DNA of 36,747 nt from the IMG/VR virus record IMGVR_UViG_3300027996_000089, positions 1-36,747 of that record; one strand, written 5' to 3'. Made by a program: the position numbers and the translations under genes. The notes under the pieces are model-generated. The model ran no database searches. It was not told where the DNA came from and saw only the letters and a program-made list of their open reading frames with translations. Below are positions 21,204 through 28,061 of the stretch, in pieces; the first letter of the stretch is position 1, and every line of letters starts with the position of its first letter. The stretch comes from a virus.

Positions 21204-21608
21204 TTATAATAGTGTTTCGGGCAATTTACAGCCCAGATTTATTATGCAATATCGCTTTACTTTATCTATATAATCCGAAAACTCTGGAACCTTTAATTTC
21301 GTTGTAGTCTTTATGTATTCGAAAATCTCTCCAGTCTGTTCATCCTGTTTGCTCCTTTTCAGAAACTTGTATTTGAAAATCTCGTGTAGCTCGTCTTTCT
21401 CATAGCCCGTGTAATCCGAAACAATCGCCAGAATTTTCCAGTACAATCGATTCTGTTCAATGGTTCGCTTTCCTGTGTATTTTGAAATCGAAAAATAATA
21501 GCTGCCCTCTGGAAGATCTTTTAACAGCTTTTCGAAATCCTGTCTGTCTTTCCAGATTATGTTATTTCTGGCATCCTTTTTAAAAACTCCGATATATTCG
21601 TTTTTCAT
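21204..21608 (-). CDS. ninB: NinB-like recombination protein
   Basis: 134 residues, the usual length. Motifs: GKRTIEQNRLYWKILAIV and TGYEKDELHEIFKYKFL, then KTTTKLKVPEFSDYIDKVKR and the end NLGCKLPE. NinB (lambda Orf) is a single-strand DNA-binding mediator that aids Red-type annealing. The gene is two bases after the MmcB-like nuclease. Its 3' end is duplicated 1.1 kb downstream, past the glycosyltransferase cassette. Confidence 0.85.
   Translation of the reverse strand: MKNEYIGVFKKDARNNIIWKDRQDFEKLLKDLPEGSYYFSISKYTGKRTIEQNRLYWKILAIVSDYTGYEKDELHEIFKYKFLKRSKQDEQTGEIFEYIKTTTKLKVPEFSDYIDKVKRYCIINLGCKLPETLL
21215..21240. repeat. Cassette junction repeat, upstream copy (3' end of ninB)
   Basis: 26 bases inside the ninB coding end, identical to 20112-20137. 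Between the two copies lie the MPEF-type gene and the glycosyltransferase gene. Confidence 0.85.
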
Positions 21609-21609
21609 T

Positions 21610-22029
21610 TTATCGGAGTTTAGTTATATAAATCCTCTCTGCGACCTTTTTAAGCTCTTTAAAGGTCATTAAATCATTATGGAGCTGTGGAGCTTTCTTT
21701 TTAATATAAGTTGTCTTAGACGTTACGTAAACAAGCCCAGCATATTCGGGAACCTCGTCTGGCTCAATCAATCCGACAGGACAGGCAAAATAAAAATAAT
21801 TAGCTCCTTTGCCATTTGACGTTTTATAATGTTTTTCCTCCTTTTTGAAATCAGCAAAAAAATCGGCTCTGCTCCGCTTTATTTCGTATTCAGTTGTTCT
21901 GTCGTTATAGCTTACTGTAAGCAAATCGCACTCCCAGTTATCATACAAATAAATGTTTTTTGAAATTAAAACCTGTGCGTTCATTTCAGCGTTCATTATT
22001 AAACGCTTTTCAATCGTGTGTATGTTCAT
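21610..22029 (-). CDS. MmcB-like / PD-(D/E)XK nuclease family protein
   Basis: 139 residues. The core shows CDLLTVSYNDRTTEYEIKRS with candidate catalytic Asp and E-x-K (YEIKR), then RADFFADFKKEEKHYK and YFYFACPVGLI. This matches the phage MmcB-like restriction-endonuclease fold. It is probably a DNA repair or Holliday-type nuclease that acts with NinB and Bet. The leader AAACACAGAAAAATG supports the start. Confidence 0.65.
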   Translation of the reverse strand: MNIHTIEKRLIMNAEMNAQVLISKNIYLYDNWECDLLTVSYNDRTTEYEIKRSRADFFADFKKEEKHYKTSNGKGANYFYFACPVGLIEPDEVPEYAGLVYVTSKTTYIKKKAPQLHNDLMTFKELKKVAERIYITKLR

Positions 22030-22050
22030 TTTTCTGTGTTTAAAATTTAA

Positions 22051-22659
22051 TTATGCCTGTTTATAATCGCTTTGTTTTATCAACGTGTACGTGAACCATT
22101 CGCCCCATTGAGTTTGAGCCTGTTTATACAAATTAATGCAAAATTTATAGTCGTTTGGATCTTGCGTTACTTGGCATCCAGCGGAGTTCCTGTCCACGTT
22201 TTCAATTTCTTGGTATGCACTTGCTCGATGTAAATTTATTCCGTGCATCCCAACGTCAACAGGCGAATTTTCATAATCGTAAATAAAGTCCTTATTGTTA
22301 TCACGATAAACAGCAACAGGCTGTCGTTGACATAAAGCCAAATATTTTCCACGATGTAAGTCCAATTTATACGTGCTGCGATATTGGTCTGGAACGAGAA
22401 TCGCACAGCCTTTTTTATTCATCGGATTTATTAGGAATCCAGATCCAGCCAAAGTCGTAATTTGAGTTTGAAAAATATTCCAATAGCCCTCGTATCGCCA
22501 GAAGATTACCAATAAATCGTTGAACTTATTTACAACAGGATTATCGGATCTAATTCCAACGATATTTAAATTAAATGGCTTACTGTCATTTTTAAAAACA
22601 ACGTGATCCAAGTCCTCCAAAGATTTGATTAAACTCGGAATGTTAATGTCTAATTTCAT
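22051..22659 (-). CDS. YkuD-like (L,D-transpeptidase-related) protein
   Basis: 202 residues. The C-terminal half has MHGINLH (His139, His144), then about 15 residues, then NSAGCQV (Ser159, Cys162), resembling the HG...SxGC catalytic motif of YkuD domains. No signal peptide is seen. Such genes in phages may act as cell-wall hydrolases or transpeptidases. It lies in the early region, away from the lysis genes. The leader duplicates the one before the methyltransferase. Confidence 0.5.
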   Translation of the reverse strand: MKLDINIPSLIKSLEDLDHVVFKNDSKPFNLNIVGIRSDNPVVNKFNDLLVIFWRYEGYWNIFQTQITTLAGSGFLINPMNKKGCAILVPDQYRSTYKLDLHRGKYLALCQRQPVAVYRDNNKDFIYDYENSPVDVGMHGINLHRASAYQEIENVDRNSAGCQVTQDPNDYKFCINLYKQAQTQWGEWFTYTLIKQSDYKQA

Positions 22660-22678
22660 AATTATATTAGTTTATTAA
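22654..22678. repeat. Cassette junction repeat, downstream copy (exonuclease 3'-end remnant)
   Basis: 25 bases that match 23464-23488 with one change. Read in the exonuclease frame both copies encode NKLI and a stop; the single difference (CTA here, CTT there) is silent. It lies between the methyltransferase stop and the ATG at 22659. Confidence 0.8.
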
Positions 22679-23469
22679 AAATTCAAATAGTTGAAAATAT
22701 TAGTTTGTACATATTTTTTTGGTTTTATACTGTCCAGATCTTTTGTCCATTGTTTTGCCATCGCCTCCGCAATTCCTTTAAATGTTTTGCTGCGTAAAGT
22801 ACTGCGTTCAGCTGGAGTTTTAGCATCTTGTAGAGCTTTATAATACCACATTGGCATTTTCTTTTTAACTCCTTTTTTGCTAATAAATTCAAAAAACTCC
22901 CCTTTTTCTACTATGTCCGTTGGCTCCAGTTTAGGTAAGTTTTTTAGCCAAAGACAAGTTGATTTCTGTGCTTTATCCCCAAATTGATAAGGCTGTACTA
23001 TTTGATCTGGTTTTCTGTATTTCGTGGACATTATTCCAATAGGATTTTCAACAGCAATTTTATCAATCGGTGCATTGATCATTTCCATAAAAAAATCAAT
23101 TCCTTGTTGCTGTCTGCCATCTGCAATTTTTTGCTTAAAATGTCTGGCTCCACTTGTTGCCAAATGTGTGCAAGGAGGAAACGAAATCATCAAATCCCAC
23201 TCCCAGCCGACTTGTCTTATTCTGTGTTCTTTAAATTCAAATTCTTGAATGTCTGCCGAAACGTCAAGTTTTAAATCAAAATTATCATTAATCGTAACTT
23301 CATTTGAATCGAACCATCCGTTCATTATTTCGATTACATCGTCTTGAAAATGCCATTCTGGATGTCCTCCAGAACAGGGCAATAAATCACAGCTAAAAGC
23401 CTCGTGTCCTAATTTTCTAAGCTCATTTGTAACGGCTTGGCTTTCTTCACAGCTTACTAATATTTTCAT
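22675..23469 (-). CDS. DNA cytosine-type methyltransferase (phage type)
   Basis: 264 residues. SAM-site region VSCEESQAVTNELRKLGHEA near the N-terminus; motif IV-like SFPPCTHLATSGARH with PPC at 98-100; AVENPIG (130-136), the counterpart of the ENV motif. These agree with the phage C5-cytosine-related methyltransferases annotated widely. No separate target-recognition domain is obvious beyond the C-terminal 100 residues. No cognate endonuclease is present, so it probably protects phage DNA from host restriction. It lies between two copies of the exonuclease end. Confidence 0.75.
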   Translation of the reverse strand: MKILVSCEESQAVTNELRKLGHEAFSCDLLPCSGGHPEWHFQDDVIEIMNGWFDSNEVTINDNFDLKLDVSADIQEFEFKEHRIRQVGWEWDLMISFPPCTHLATSGARHFKQKIADGRQQQGIDFFMEMINAPIDKIAVENPIGIMSTKYRKPDQIVQPYQFGDKAQKSTCLWLKNLPKLEPTDIVEKGEFFEFISKKGVKKKMPMWYYKALQDAKTPAERSTLRSKTFKGIAEAMAKQWTKDLDSIKPKKYVQTNIFNYLNF

Positions 23470-23488
23470 AATTATATAAGTTTATTAA
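23464..23488. repeat. Cassette junction repeat, upstream copy (3' end of the exonuclease gene)
   Basis: 25 bases at the end of the RecE-like gene and the start of the methyltransferase gene, repeated with one silent change at 22654-22678. Confidence 0.8.
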
Positions 23489-24305
23489 TATACCAATCTG
23501 GTAAATCCAAAATCTGGTTTGGCTCTTGGAAATATTCGTAACCAGCTCCCCAACTTTTTTCCTCTAAACATTCTTTGAACTTGTCGCAAAGATTGTCGTA
23601 AACTCGTTTCCCAGCCTCCAGAACTGTGTCCGATAGTCTGAATACGTTGCAAGAGTAAGGAGCCTTATTCTCTACTACTATGTGATATGCCAATGGCTGT
23701 TCGAAATTCTGCCGTTGGTATGCCAGATAATACATAGCAATCTGTAAATCGTATTTTAAATTTATAAGCTGTTTTGTGTATGTGTCCAGACTTGCATCCG
23801 ATGTCGTTTTTAAATCAAAGATGAATTTTTTTCCCTGTTCAAACTGTCCAGCTCCATCCAGATAACCGATAAATGGCAATCCTTTATGATTCCATTCAAT
23901 TCGCTTTTGAGTTTCTGTCGTGGCATTTAAAATGGTTGCAGCCTCTTGATTATTCCAAACCTGTTCGACCATAATTTGGGCTGTATTAAATTGGACTTCT
24001 GAAACGATGGTTAAATTTTGCTCCGATGCCTTTTCCTGTGCCTCTGCAAAAGCCTCTTTTCCAGCTTTCGATCTTCTGTCGATTTTTGGAATTACTAAAT
24101 ATGTTTTTTCGAAATCGTCTGGAGTCAATAATAAACAATCAACAAGTGAACCCAAAACCATACTGTCCGATGGCTCAAATTTTTGGTTTAAATATTGGAT
24201 GTAATGAATCGGACTTCTGGCAAATTGCTTTAGTGATGAATAGCTTAATTTTCGCTTTTCCAGATTCGGTTTCTGGATCTCAAATCTTTGTAAATAATTT
24301 TTCAT
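23472..24305 (-). CDS. RecE-like exodeoxyribonuclease (PD-(D/E)XK)
   Basis: 277 residues. N-terminal LSYSSLKQFARSPIHYI then GSLVDCLLLTP. Nuclease core: GYLDGAG with Asp150, FDLKTT with Asp164 and Lys166, and YDLQIAMYY with Gln188 and Tyr192 (motif QxxxY). It trims 5' strands to feed the Bet annealing protein. The leader AAACACAGAAAAATG supports the start. Confidence 0.87.
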   Translation of the reverse strand: MKNYLQRFEIQKPNLEKRKLSYSSLKQFARSPIHYIQYLNQKFEPSDSMVLGSLVDCLLLTPDDFEKTYLVIPKIDRRSKAGKEAFAEAQEKASEQNLTIVSEVQFNTAQIMVEQVWNNQEAATILNATTETQKRIEWNHKGLPFIGYLDGAGQFEQGKKFIFDLKTTSDASLDTYTKQLINLKYDLQIAMYYLAYQRQNFEQPLAYHIVVENKAPYSCNVFRLSDTVLEAGKRVYDNLCDKFKECLEEKSWGAGYEYFQEPNQILDLPDWYINKLI

Positions 24306-24315
24306 TTTTCTGTGT

Positions 24316-24540
24316 TTATTTTAATTCTATTTTAATGCTCCAAAATGGAATATCCGTGATGTTTTTTATTAATCCATTTTCTAACATTTGCTGTCTTATT
24401 CTTCGCCTCCATTCATTTTTAAATCCGCTTGTCCCTAAGTTATTTAATTCCCTTTCAAAACTTATTTGTTGAAATTCATTAAGTTCAACTTGCTTTTCTG
24501 GATATTTAAGTTTGTCGATTGTTATAATTATAGTTGTCAT
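24316..24540 (-). CDS. Small hypothetical protein upstream of the exonuclease
   Basis: 74 residues from the ATG at 24540; an ATG at 24570 is in frame but lies on the -7 box of promoter E, so I reject it. The N-terminus is beta (TTIIITIDKLKYP) followed by a helical stretch. Not recognised. First gene of the recombination transcript from promoter copy E. Confidence 0.6.
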   Translation of the reverse strand: MTTIIITIDKLKYPEKQVELNEFQQISFERELNNLGTSGFKNEWRRRIRQQMLENGLIKNITDIPFWSIKIELK

Positions 24541-24567
24541 TTTCTGTGTTTTTCTGTGTTTGTGATA

Positions 24568-24595
24568 CAAATATAAAACTTATTTCGGTAAATCC
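24568..24595 (-). promoter_or_regulatory. Extended-family promoter, copy E
   Basis: Minus strand: -7 TATATTTG (24568-24575), 18-base spacer with TACCGAAATAA, then GG preceded by ATA. GGAAACA lies upstream. Two tandem ACACAGAAA units follow in the leader. It drives the recombination genes. Confidence 0.7.
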
Positions 24596-24621
24596 TATTG
24601 TTTCCAGAAAAAAAAGCAAAA

Positions 24622-24654
24622 AAAAATCCCGACCATTGACAAGTCGAGATTTTT
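24622..24654. terminator. Bidirectional terminator between lysis and early regions
   Basis: 12-bp stem (24622-24633 with 24643-24654, one G-U or mismatch) with a nine-base loop; the minus strand continues with T9. It separates the late transcript from promoter copy E. Confidence 0.85.
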
Positions 24655-24676
24655 AACACAGAAAATTGAGCTTAGA

Positions 24677-24952
24677 TCAGCTCAAAATTTTTGCTCGTTT
24701 CAGCTTTACGAGGCTTTCAGCGTTCGCCTTTCCAACGGAAAATTGATCGCCTTTACTAATTTTTTGTTTTGGCAAATCCATCGTAAATTCAATAATTACG
24801 TGGTCTGTCCTTTTTAATCCATCAACAACCCTTTTAGGAGTCGTTATTGCTTTTCGCTTAGTCTTTATTGGCTCCGACTTTTTAGCTGGTTTGGATTCGG
24901 CTGGTTTGCTTACAGCCTCTTTAGGTTTTGAAATCGTTTTTTTCTTAGCCAT
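24677..24952 (-). CDS. Small protein with Lys/Pro/Ala-rich N-terminus
   Basis: 91 residues from the ATG at 24952, just four bases after the -7 box TACATTTG; the ATG at 24958 lies within it. The first 40 residues are a low-complexity basic tail (SKPKEAVSKP, AKKSEP) followed by a compact beta domain (HVIIEFTMDLPKQKISKGD, LVKLKRAKIL). The tail would suit DNA or RNA contact. Not recognised. It is the last gene before the early promoter. Confidence 0.6.
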   Translation of the reverse strand: MAKKKTISKPKEAVSKPAESKPAKKSEPIKTKRKAITTPKRVVDGLKRTDHVIIEFTMDLPKQKISKGDQFSVGKANAESLVKLKRAKILS

Positions 24953-24955
24953 ATA

Positions 24956-24963
24956 CAAATGTA
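24956..24963 (-). promoter_or_regulatory. -7 promoter box TACATTTG
   Basis: Perfect TAnnTTTG with TTTT at 19 bases upstream in place of TTTG. It lies just after the last lysis gene and gives the 24677-24952 gene its own nearly leaderless transcript. Confidence 0.55.
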
Positions 24964-24969
24964 ATCATT

Positions 24970-25374
24970 TTATCGTAATAGTAAAATCGTTAATAACGCA
25001 GCTCCAGAAACGCAAAGCCCTAAACGATAAACATTCTTTGCCAATTTTAATTTGGTTATTTCGCCTAAATGTAAATTAATCGTCTGTTCCTGTGTAGCAA
25101 TTTGATCCACAAAAATCGTGGATTTTATTTCATTTCCAGAAATAATTTTATCCTTTTCAGAAACGATGGAATCCAGATAAACATTTTTTTGGGAACAGAT
25201 TTCCAGTAAACTGTCCTTTAATTCCATTCTAATCAATCCGTTTACAATGGCTGTATATTTTGATTTGTCAATACAAATGGTGTCTTTTAAGGATTGCTGA
25301 CAGGATGCTGTCTTGTGTTGCGATGTCAGTATTAACAGTAACAGCGATGGAATCATAAAAATTTTTAACGTCAT
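24970..25374 (-). CDS. Spanin-like protein with signal sequence and C-terminal membrane helix
   Basis: 134 residues from the ATG at 25374 (a TTG at 25380 is also in frame). A hydrophobic N-terminus (IPSLLLLILTS) is followed by TASC, a weak lipobox. The middle is a coiled coil (NVYLDSIVSEKDKIISG, NLHLGEITKLKLAK). The C-terminus is a hydrophobic helix (LGLCVSGAALLTILLLR). Lipidated N-terminus plus C-terminal membrane anchor is the topology of unimolecular spanins, which fuse inner and outer membranes in lysis. It overlaps the upstream spanin-like gene by 107 bases in another frame. Confidence 0.6.
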   Translation of the reverse strand: MTLKIFMIPSLLLLILTSQHKTASCQQSLKDTICIDKSKYTAIVNGLIRMELKDSLLEICSQKNVYLDSIVSEKDKIISGNEIKSTIFVDQIATQEQTINLHLGEITKLKLAKNVYRLGLCVSGAALLTILLLR

Positions 25375-25591
25375 ATTCAATCGAATTTAATTCATCAACT
25401 TTTACGGAAAGCTCATTAATTTGTTTTTGAGCCTCTTTCTCTTTCTGTTCAATAGCTTTTATCGTTTGGCTGTATTCGTTTAATTTACGAGCCTTAAAAT
25501 AAGCCTGTGAGCCGAAATAAACATTTAACCCGATGCTGACAACGAACAAAAAATTTAAAATGTGATGTAATTTTATTTCCTGTAATCCCAT
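25268..25591 (-). CDS. i-spanin-like (Rz-type) protein
   Basis: 107 residues from the ATG at 25591. One N-terminal membrane helix (ILNFLFVVSIGLNVYFG) and a coiled coil (IEQKEKEAQKQINELSVKVD), the topology of Rz i-spanins. The start lies 19 bases inside the endolysin end, and its own 3' end overlaps the next gene in another frame, as Rz and Rz1 do. Confidence 0.6.
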   Translation of the reverse strand: MGLQEIKLHHILNFLFVVSIGLNVYFGSQAYFKARKLNEYSQTIKAIEQKEKEAQKQINELSVKVDELNSIEYDVKNFYDSIAVTVNTDIATQDSILSAILKRHHLY

Positions 25592-25965
25592 CTGGCAGCT
25601 GTTCCACGAATATCGTAATGGCAAAAGGTGTTATAAATTCCGATTCCACCCTGTTTCATTTTGCCCTGTTCAATCAGTTCCATTATAACATCAGCCACTT
25701 GGAATGGCTGGAGTCCACCGATTACGATGTCCCCAGCATTTCCAAGCAAATGTTGACTTTTTTTTGCTCCATTGACTAAAGCATTATATTCTGGCGATCT
25801 GTACCCAGAATTCACTTTAATTGGAACGTCTAAAAAATCCCTTAAAACTTGCAAATTTTCAGCAAGTTCCGTTATATTTTCAAACACATCGACAGGCATT
25901 ATAGAGCCATCCCGACAGTCGAATTCAGACTGGTTAAAATTCTTAGTTAACCTTTTGTTTCCCAT
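25573..25965 (-). CDS. Endolysin, peptidase M15 (D-Ala-D-Ala carboxypeptidase-like)
   Basis: 130 residues. Zinc and catalytic pattern of M15_3: SGYRSPEYN, then KKSQHLLGNAGD with His72 and Asp79, then FCHYDIR with His116. It cleaves peptidoglycan peptides at the end of infection. No signal peptide, so release depends on the holin encoded just upstream, with which it overlaps by 23 bases. Confidence 0.88.
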   Translation of the reverse strand: MGNKRLTKNFNQSEFDCRDGSIMPVDVFENITELAENLQVLRDFLDVPIKVNSGYRSPEYNALVNGAKKSQHLLGNAGDIVIGGLQPFQVADVIMELIEQGKMKQGGIGIYNTFCHYDIRGTAARWDYRK

Positions 25966-26146
25966 CTGTTTTTTTTAATCCGATTAGTGAGTCTTTTGTT
26001 CTTAAAAATAATAATCCAAGAGCTGCCAATTCTCCAGCCTCCATCGAGCTAAAATCTTTCGACATATACATATAAACGGCTCCAGCCATTAAAATCAGTC
26101 CAACAATAGTAGTAACAATTCCTGTTTTAAATAATCTTTCAATCAT
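25943..26146 (-). CDS. Putative holin
   Basis: 67 residues. One clear membrane helix (residues 8-29, GIVTTIVGLILMAGAVYMYM) and a weaker second hydrophobic stretch (AGELAALGLLFL), then a basic tail. It lies directly upstream of the endolysin and overlaps the membrane-coil gene by four bases. The class is assigned by size, topology and position, not homology. Confidence 0.6.
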   Translation of the reverse strand: MIERLFKTGIVTTIVGLILMAGAVYMYMSKDFSSMEAGELAALGLLFLRTKDSLIGLKKTDGKQKVN

Positions 26147-26577
26147 TTTTTTAAATTTTTGATTTCGGACAAAATTTGTGCAAATCCTGTTTCCACTTTT
26201 TTATCTAAATCGTTAAACATTTTGGTAACTTCTTTCATTTCTGCCTGTGTATGTTTTACATAAGAATCAAAATCGCCTTTGAATTTGTCAATCCGACTGT
26301 GAATTATTAAATCCTGTTTTTCCATATCGGATTTTATTTCTTTAAAAGTCGCTTTTTTACTTGCTGAATAACCGAGCTGTTTTTCCTTTAAATCGTGAAC
26401 GTCTTTTTTACAATCGGTTTTCATTTGCTCCAGAGAATGGCTCATTTTTTCGGATTTTATTTTATCCCTAAGAACGTAAGATCCGATTGCAACAGCTCCA
26501 GTCATTATGTAAATTACATCCTTTAAATTGAATGTAGCATCTGCCATCGCATCGATTTGAAGTAATATAAAGCCCAT
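26143..26577 (-). CDS. Membrane-anchored coiled-coil protein of the lysis region
   Basis: 144 residues. A hydrophobic segment near residues 20-37 (VIYIMTGAVAIGSYVL) and a long lysine/glutamate coiled coil. It is a holin-associated or spanin-like candidate. Met11 (26547, MADATFN) is an alternative start; the first ATG is two bases after the previous stop. Upstream of the holin, four-base overlap. Confidence 0.55.
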   Translation of the reverse strand: MGFILLQIDAMADATFNLKDVIYIMTGAVAIGSYVLRDKIKSEKMSHSLEQMKTDCKKDVHDLKEKQLGYSASKKATFKEIKSDMEKQDLIIHSRIDKFKGDFDSYVKHTQAEMKEVTKMFNDLDKKVETGFAQILSEIKNLKK

Positions 26578-26579
26578 TT

Positions 26580-27140
26580 TTAAACAAGTACAATTCGATA
26601 TTTAGTCCAGATAATTAAAGATGAATCGCCAGTAGTTGGCTGCGTTCCTCCTGTTGCCTGTAATCCGATATTTAAATCCTGTTTAACGCCTTTTGTTCTG
26701 TCTTTGATTAAATCAGCTCCACCTATATAAAGTTGATTGCTCGTCGCATCGAGTAAAGCCTCCGATGTTCTTATTCCATCAGCAGCAGCAAAAACAGATC
26801 CGTTTGTGTACCCGATTTCGACGTTTATATTTCCCTCGTATTTGTTTCCGCTATAAACTAATTGAATTAAAAAACCCTCTGGAATAACATATTTGTTGTC
26901 CGTTGCAAAACTTTCAGTCGTTAATAAAATTGGAACAGTTCCCAGCTGTAAAATTTTAGCGGATTCGATAATTGTTTTCGTTGTTGCTCCAAAAACGGAT
27001 TTTAATACTGTCCCCTCGATTGCTCTGGATTCCCATTGTGTCGGCAACGGCTGATCTTTTACAGAGATCAACATTCTGTCCTCGTCAGCGAATGAAGTTC
27101 TGGTTTCTAAATCGGTTATGCTTGAAATTTTAATAGCCAT
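26580..27140 (-). CDS. Tail-distal structural protein
   Basis: 186 residues. N-terminal helix (AIKISSITDLETRTSFADED) with a beta-rich remainder (LLTTESFATDNKYVIPEGF, NINVEIGYTNGSVF). Last gene of the tail module before lysis, a usual place for a fibre tip or receptor-binding protein. No recognised domain. Confidence 0.5.
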   Translation of the reverse strand: MAIKISSITDLETRTSFADEDRMLISVKDQPLPTQWESRAIEGTVLKSVFGATTKTIIESAKILQLGTVPILLTTESFATDNKYVIPEGFLIQLVYSGNKYEGNINVEIGYTNGSVFAAADGIRTSEALLDATSNQLYIGGADLIKDRTKGVKQDLNIGLQATGGTQPTTGDSSLIIWTKYRIVLV

Positions 27141-27143
27141 TAT

Positions 27144-28061
27144 TTAAAAGTTTCGTTTTCTTATATTTTGTGTTCGGTCTGCAAAAGTTATCACGTGAAA
27201 TCGCCCTCTAAAATACGACAATTCTTCAGTATTTTCAAATTCCTCAATCGTTACAGGCAGATCCAAATACGTTTCTGTATTGCAACGATTATAGTCTGTA
27301 ATTAAAATATCGTTTGCCAACATTTTATTGGAAACCAAATAATCGCTGGTTTTTCCTGTCAAAAATTGAGTTTCCAGAGTATATAAATATTTAATGGAAT
27401 CCTGTATTTGAGTTACTTTCCGAGCCGTTGTAAAATAAGTATCTTTTGTTAGCTCTGGTCTTTTCTGCCAGAATATCCCTTTGATTCTTATTTCTTGATA
27501 CCAATTTAATCCTGTGTAATCGAACTCCGAACTTTCAATATTGCCGTTTTGATATGTGGAAATCCTTACCGTTCCATCGACTGTTTCCTCGTCGTAAACC
27601 ATCAGCGTATAAATCTGCGAAAATACATCAACAGAGCTGCCGTAAATAGTTAATTCAGCTTTCACATAATAGTCCCCGACTCCAAAAGCCGAAAGCACAT
27701 TTTTCCACTCGATTAAATATCCTGTGTAAAATAATTGATCGCCTGTCCCTAAGCTCCCCAAAGCGTAATAAGTTCCATAAGCTCCAGTATTTAATGTTGC
27801 AACCTCTGTGCCGTTCTTAAATAGCTTTAAAACAGCCGTATCGCCAACATCCAGAACCCTAAATAAAAATTCTCTTTTATCGTTCCTTTTCGGATCTGTC
27901 GAGCTGGTATCTGCAAAAACGCTTAAAGTCTGCAAACAATCTTCACAATGGCAATCGCATAAAGCCTCTGTTCCAACAGTCGATTTGGCTGTTCCACAAA
28001 TGTGAGCCGACATTACATTTAATGTTTCTGGATTGCCGTTTGTTAGTCTTTCTGTTATCAT
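27144..28061 (-). CDS. Tail-tip structural protein with N-terminal cysteine cluster
   Basis: 305 residues. The N-terminus carries Cys22 and CDCHCEDC (Cys35, 37, 39, 42), a likely metal-binding cluster. The remainder is beta-rich with FLFRVLDVGDTAVLKLF and a helical tail (EEFENTEELSYF). ATGA overlap with the large gene upstream. Probable baseplate or fibre component; not recognised. Confidence 0.55.
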   Translation of the reverse strand: MITERLTNGNPETLNVMSAHICGTAKSTVGTEALCDCHCEDCLQTLSVFADTSSTDPKRNDKREFLFRVLDVGDTAVLKLFKNGTEVATLNTGAYGTYYALGSLGTGDQLFYTGYLIEWKNVLSAFGVGDYYVKAELTIYGSSVDVFSQIYTLMVYDEETVDGTVRISTYQNGNIESSEFDYTGLNWYQEIRIKGIFWQKRPELTKDTYFTTARKVTQIQDSIKYLYTLETQFLTGKTSDYLVSNKMLANDILITDYNRCNTETYLDLPVTIEEFENTEELSYFRGRFHVITFADRTQNIRKRNF

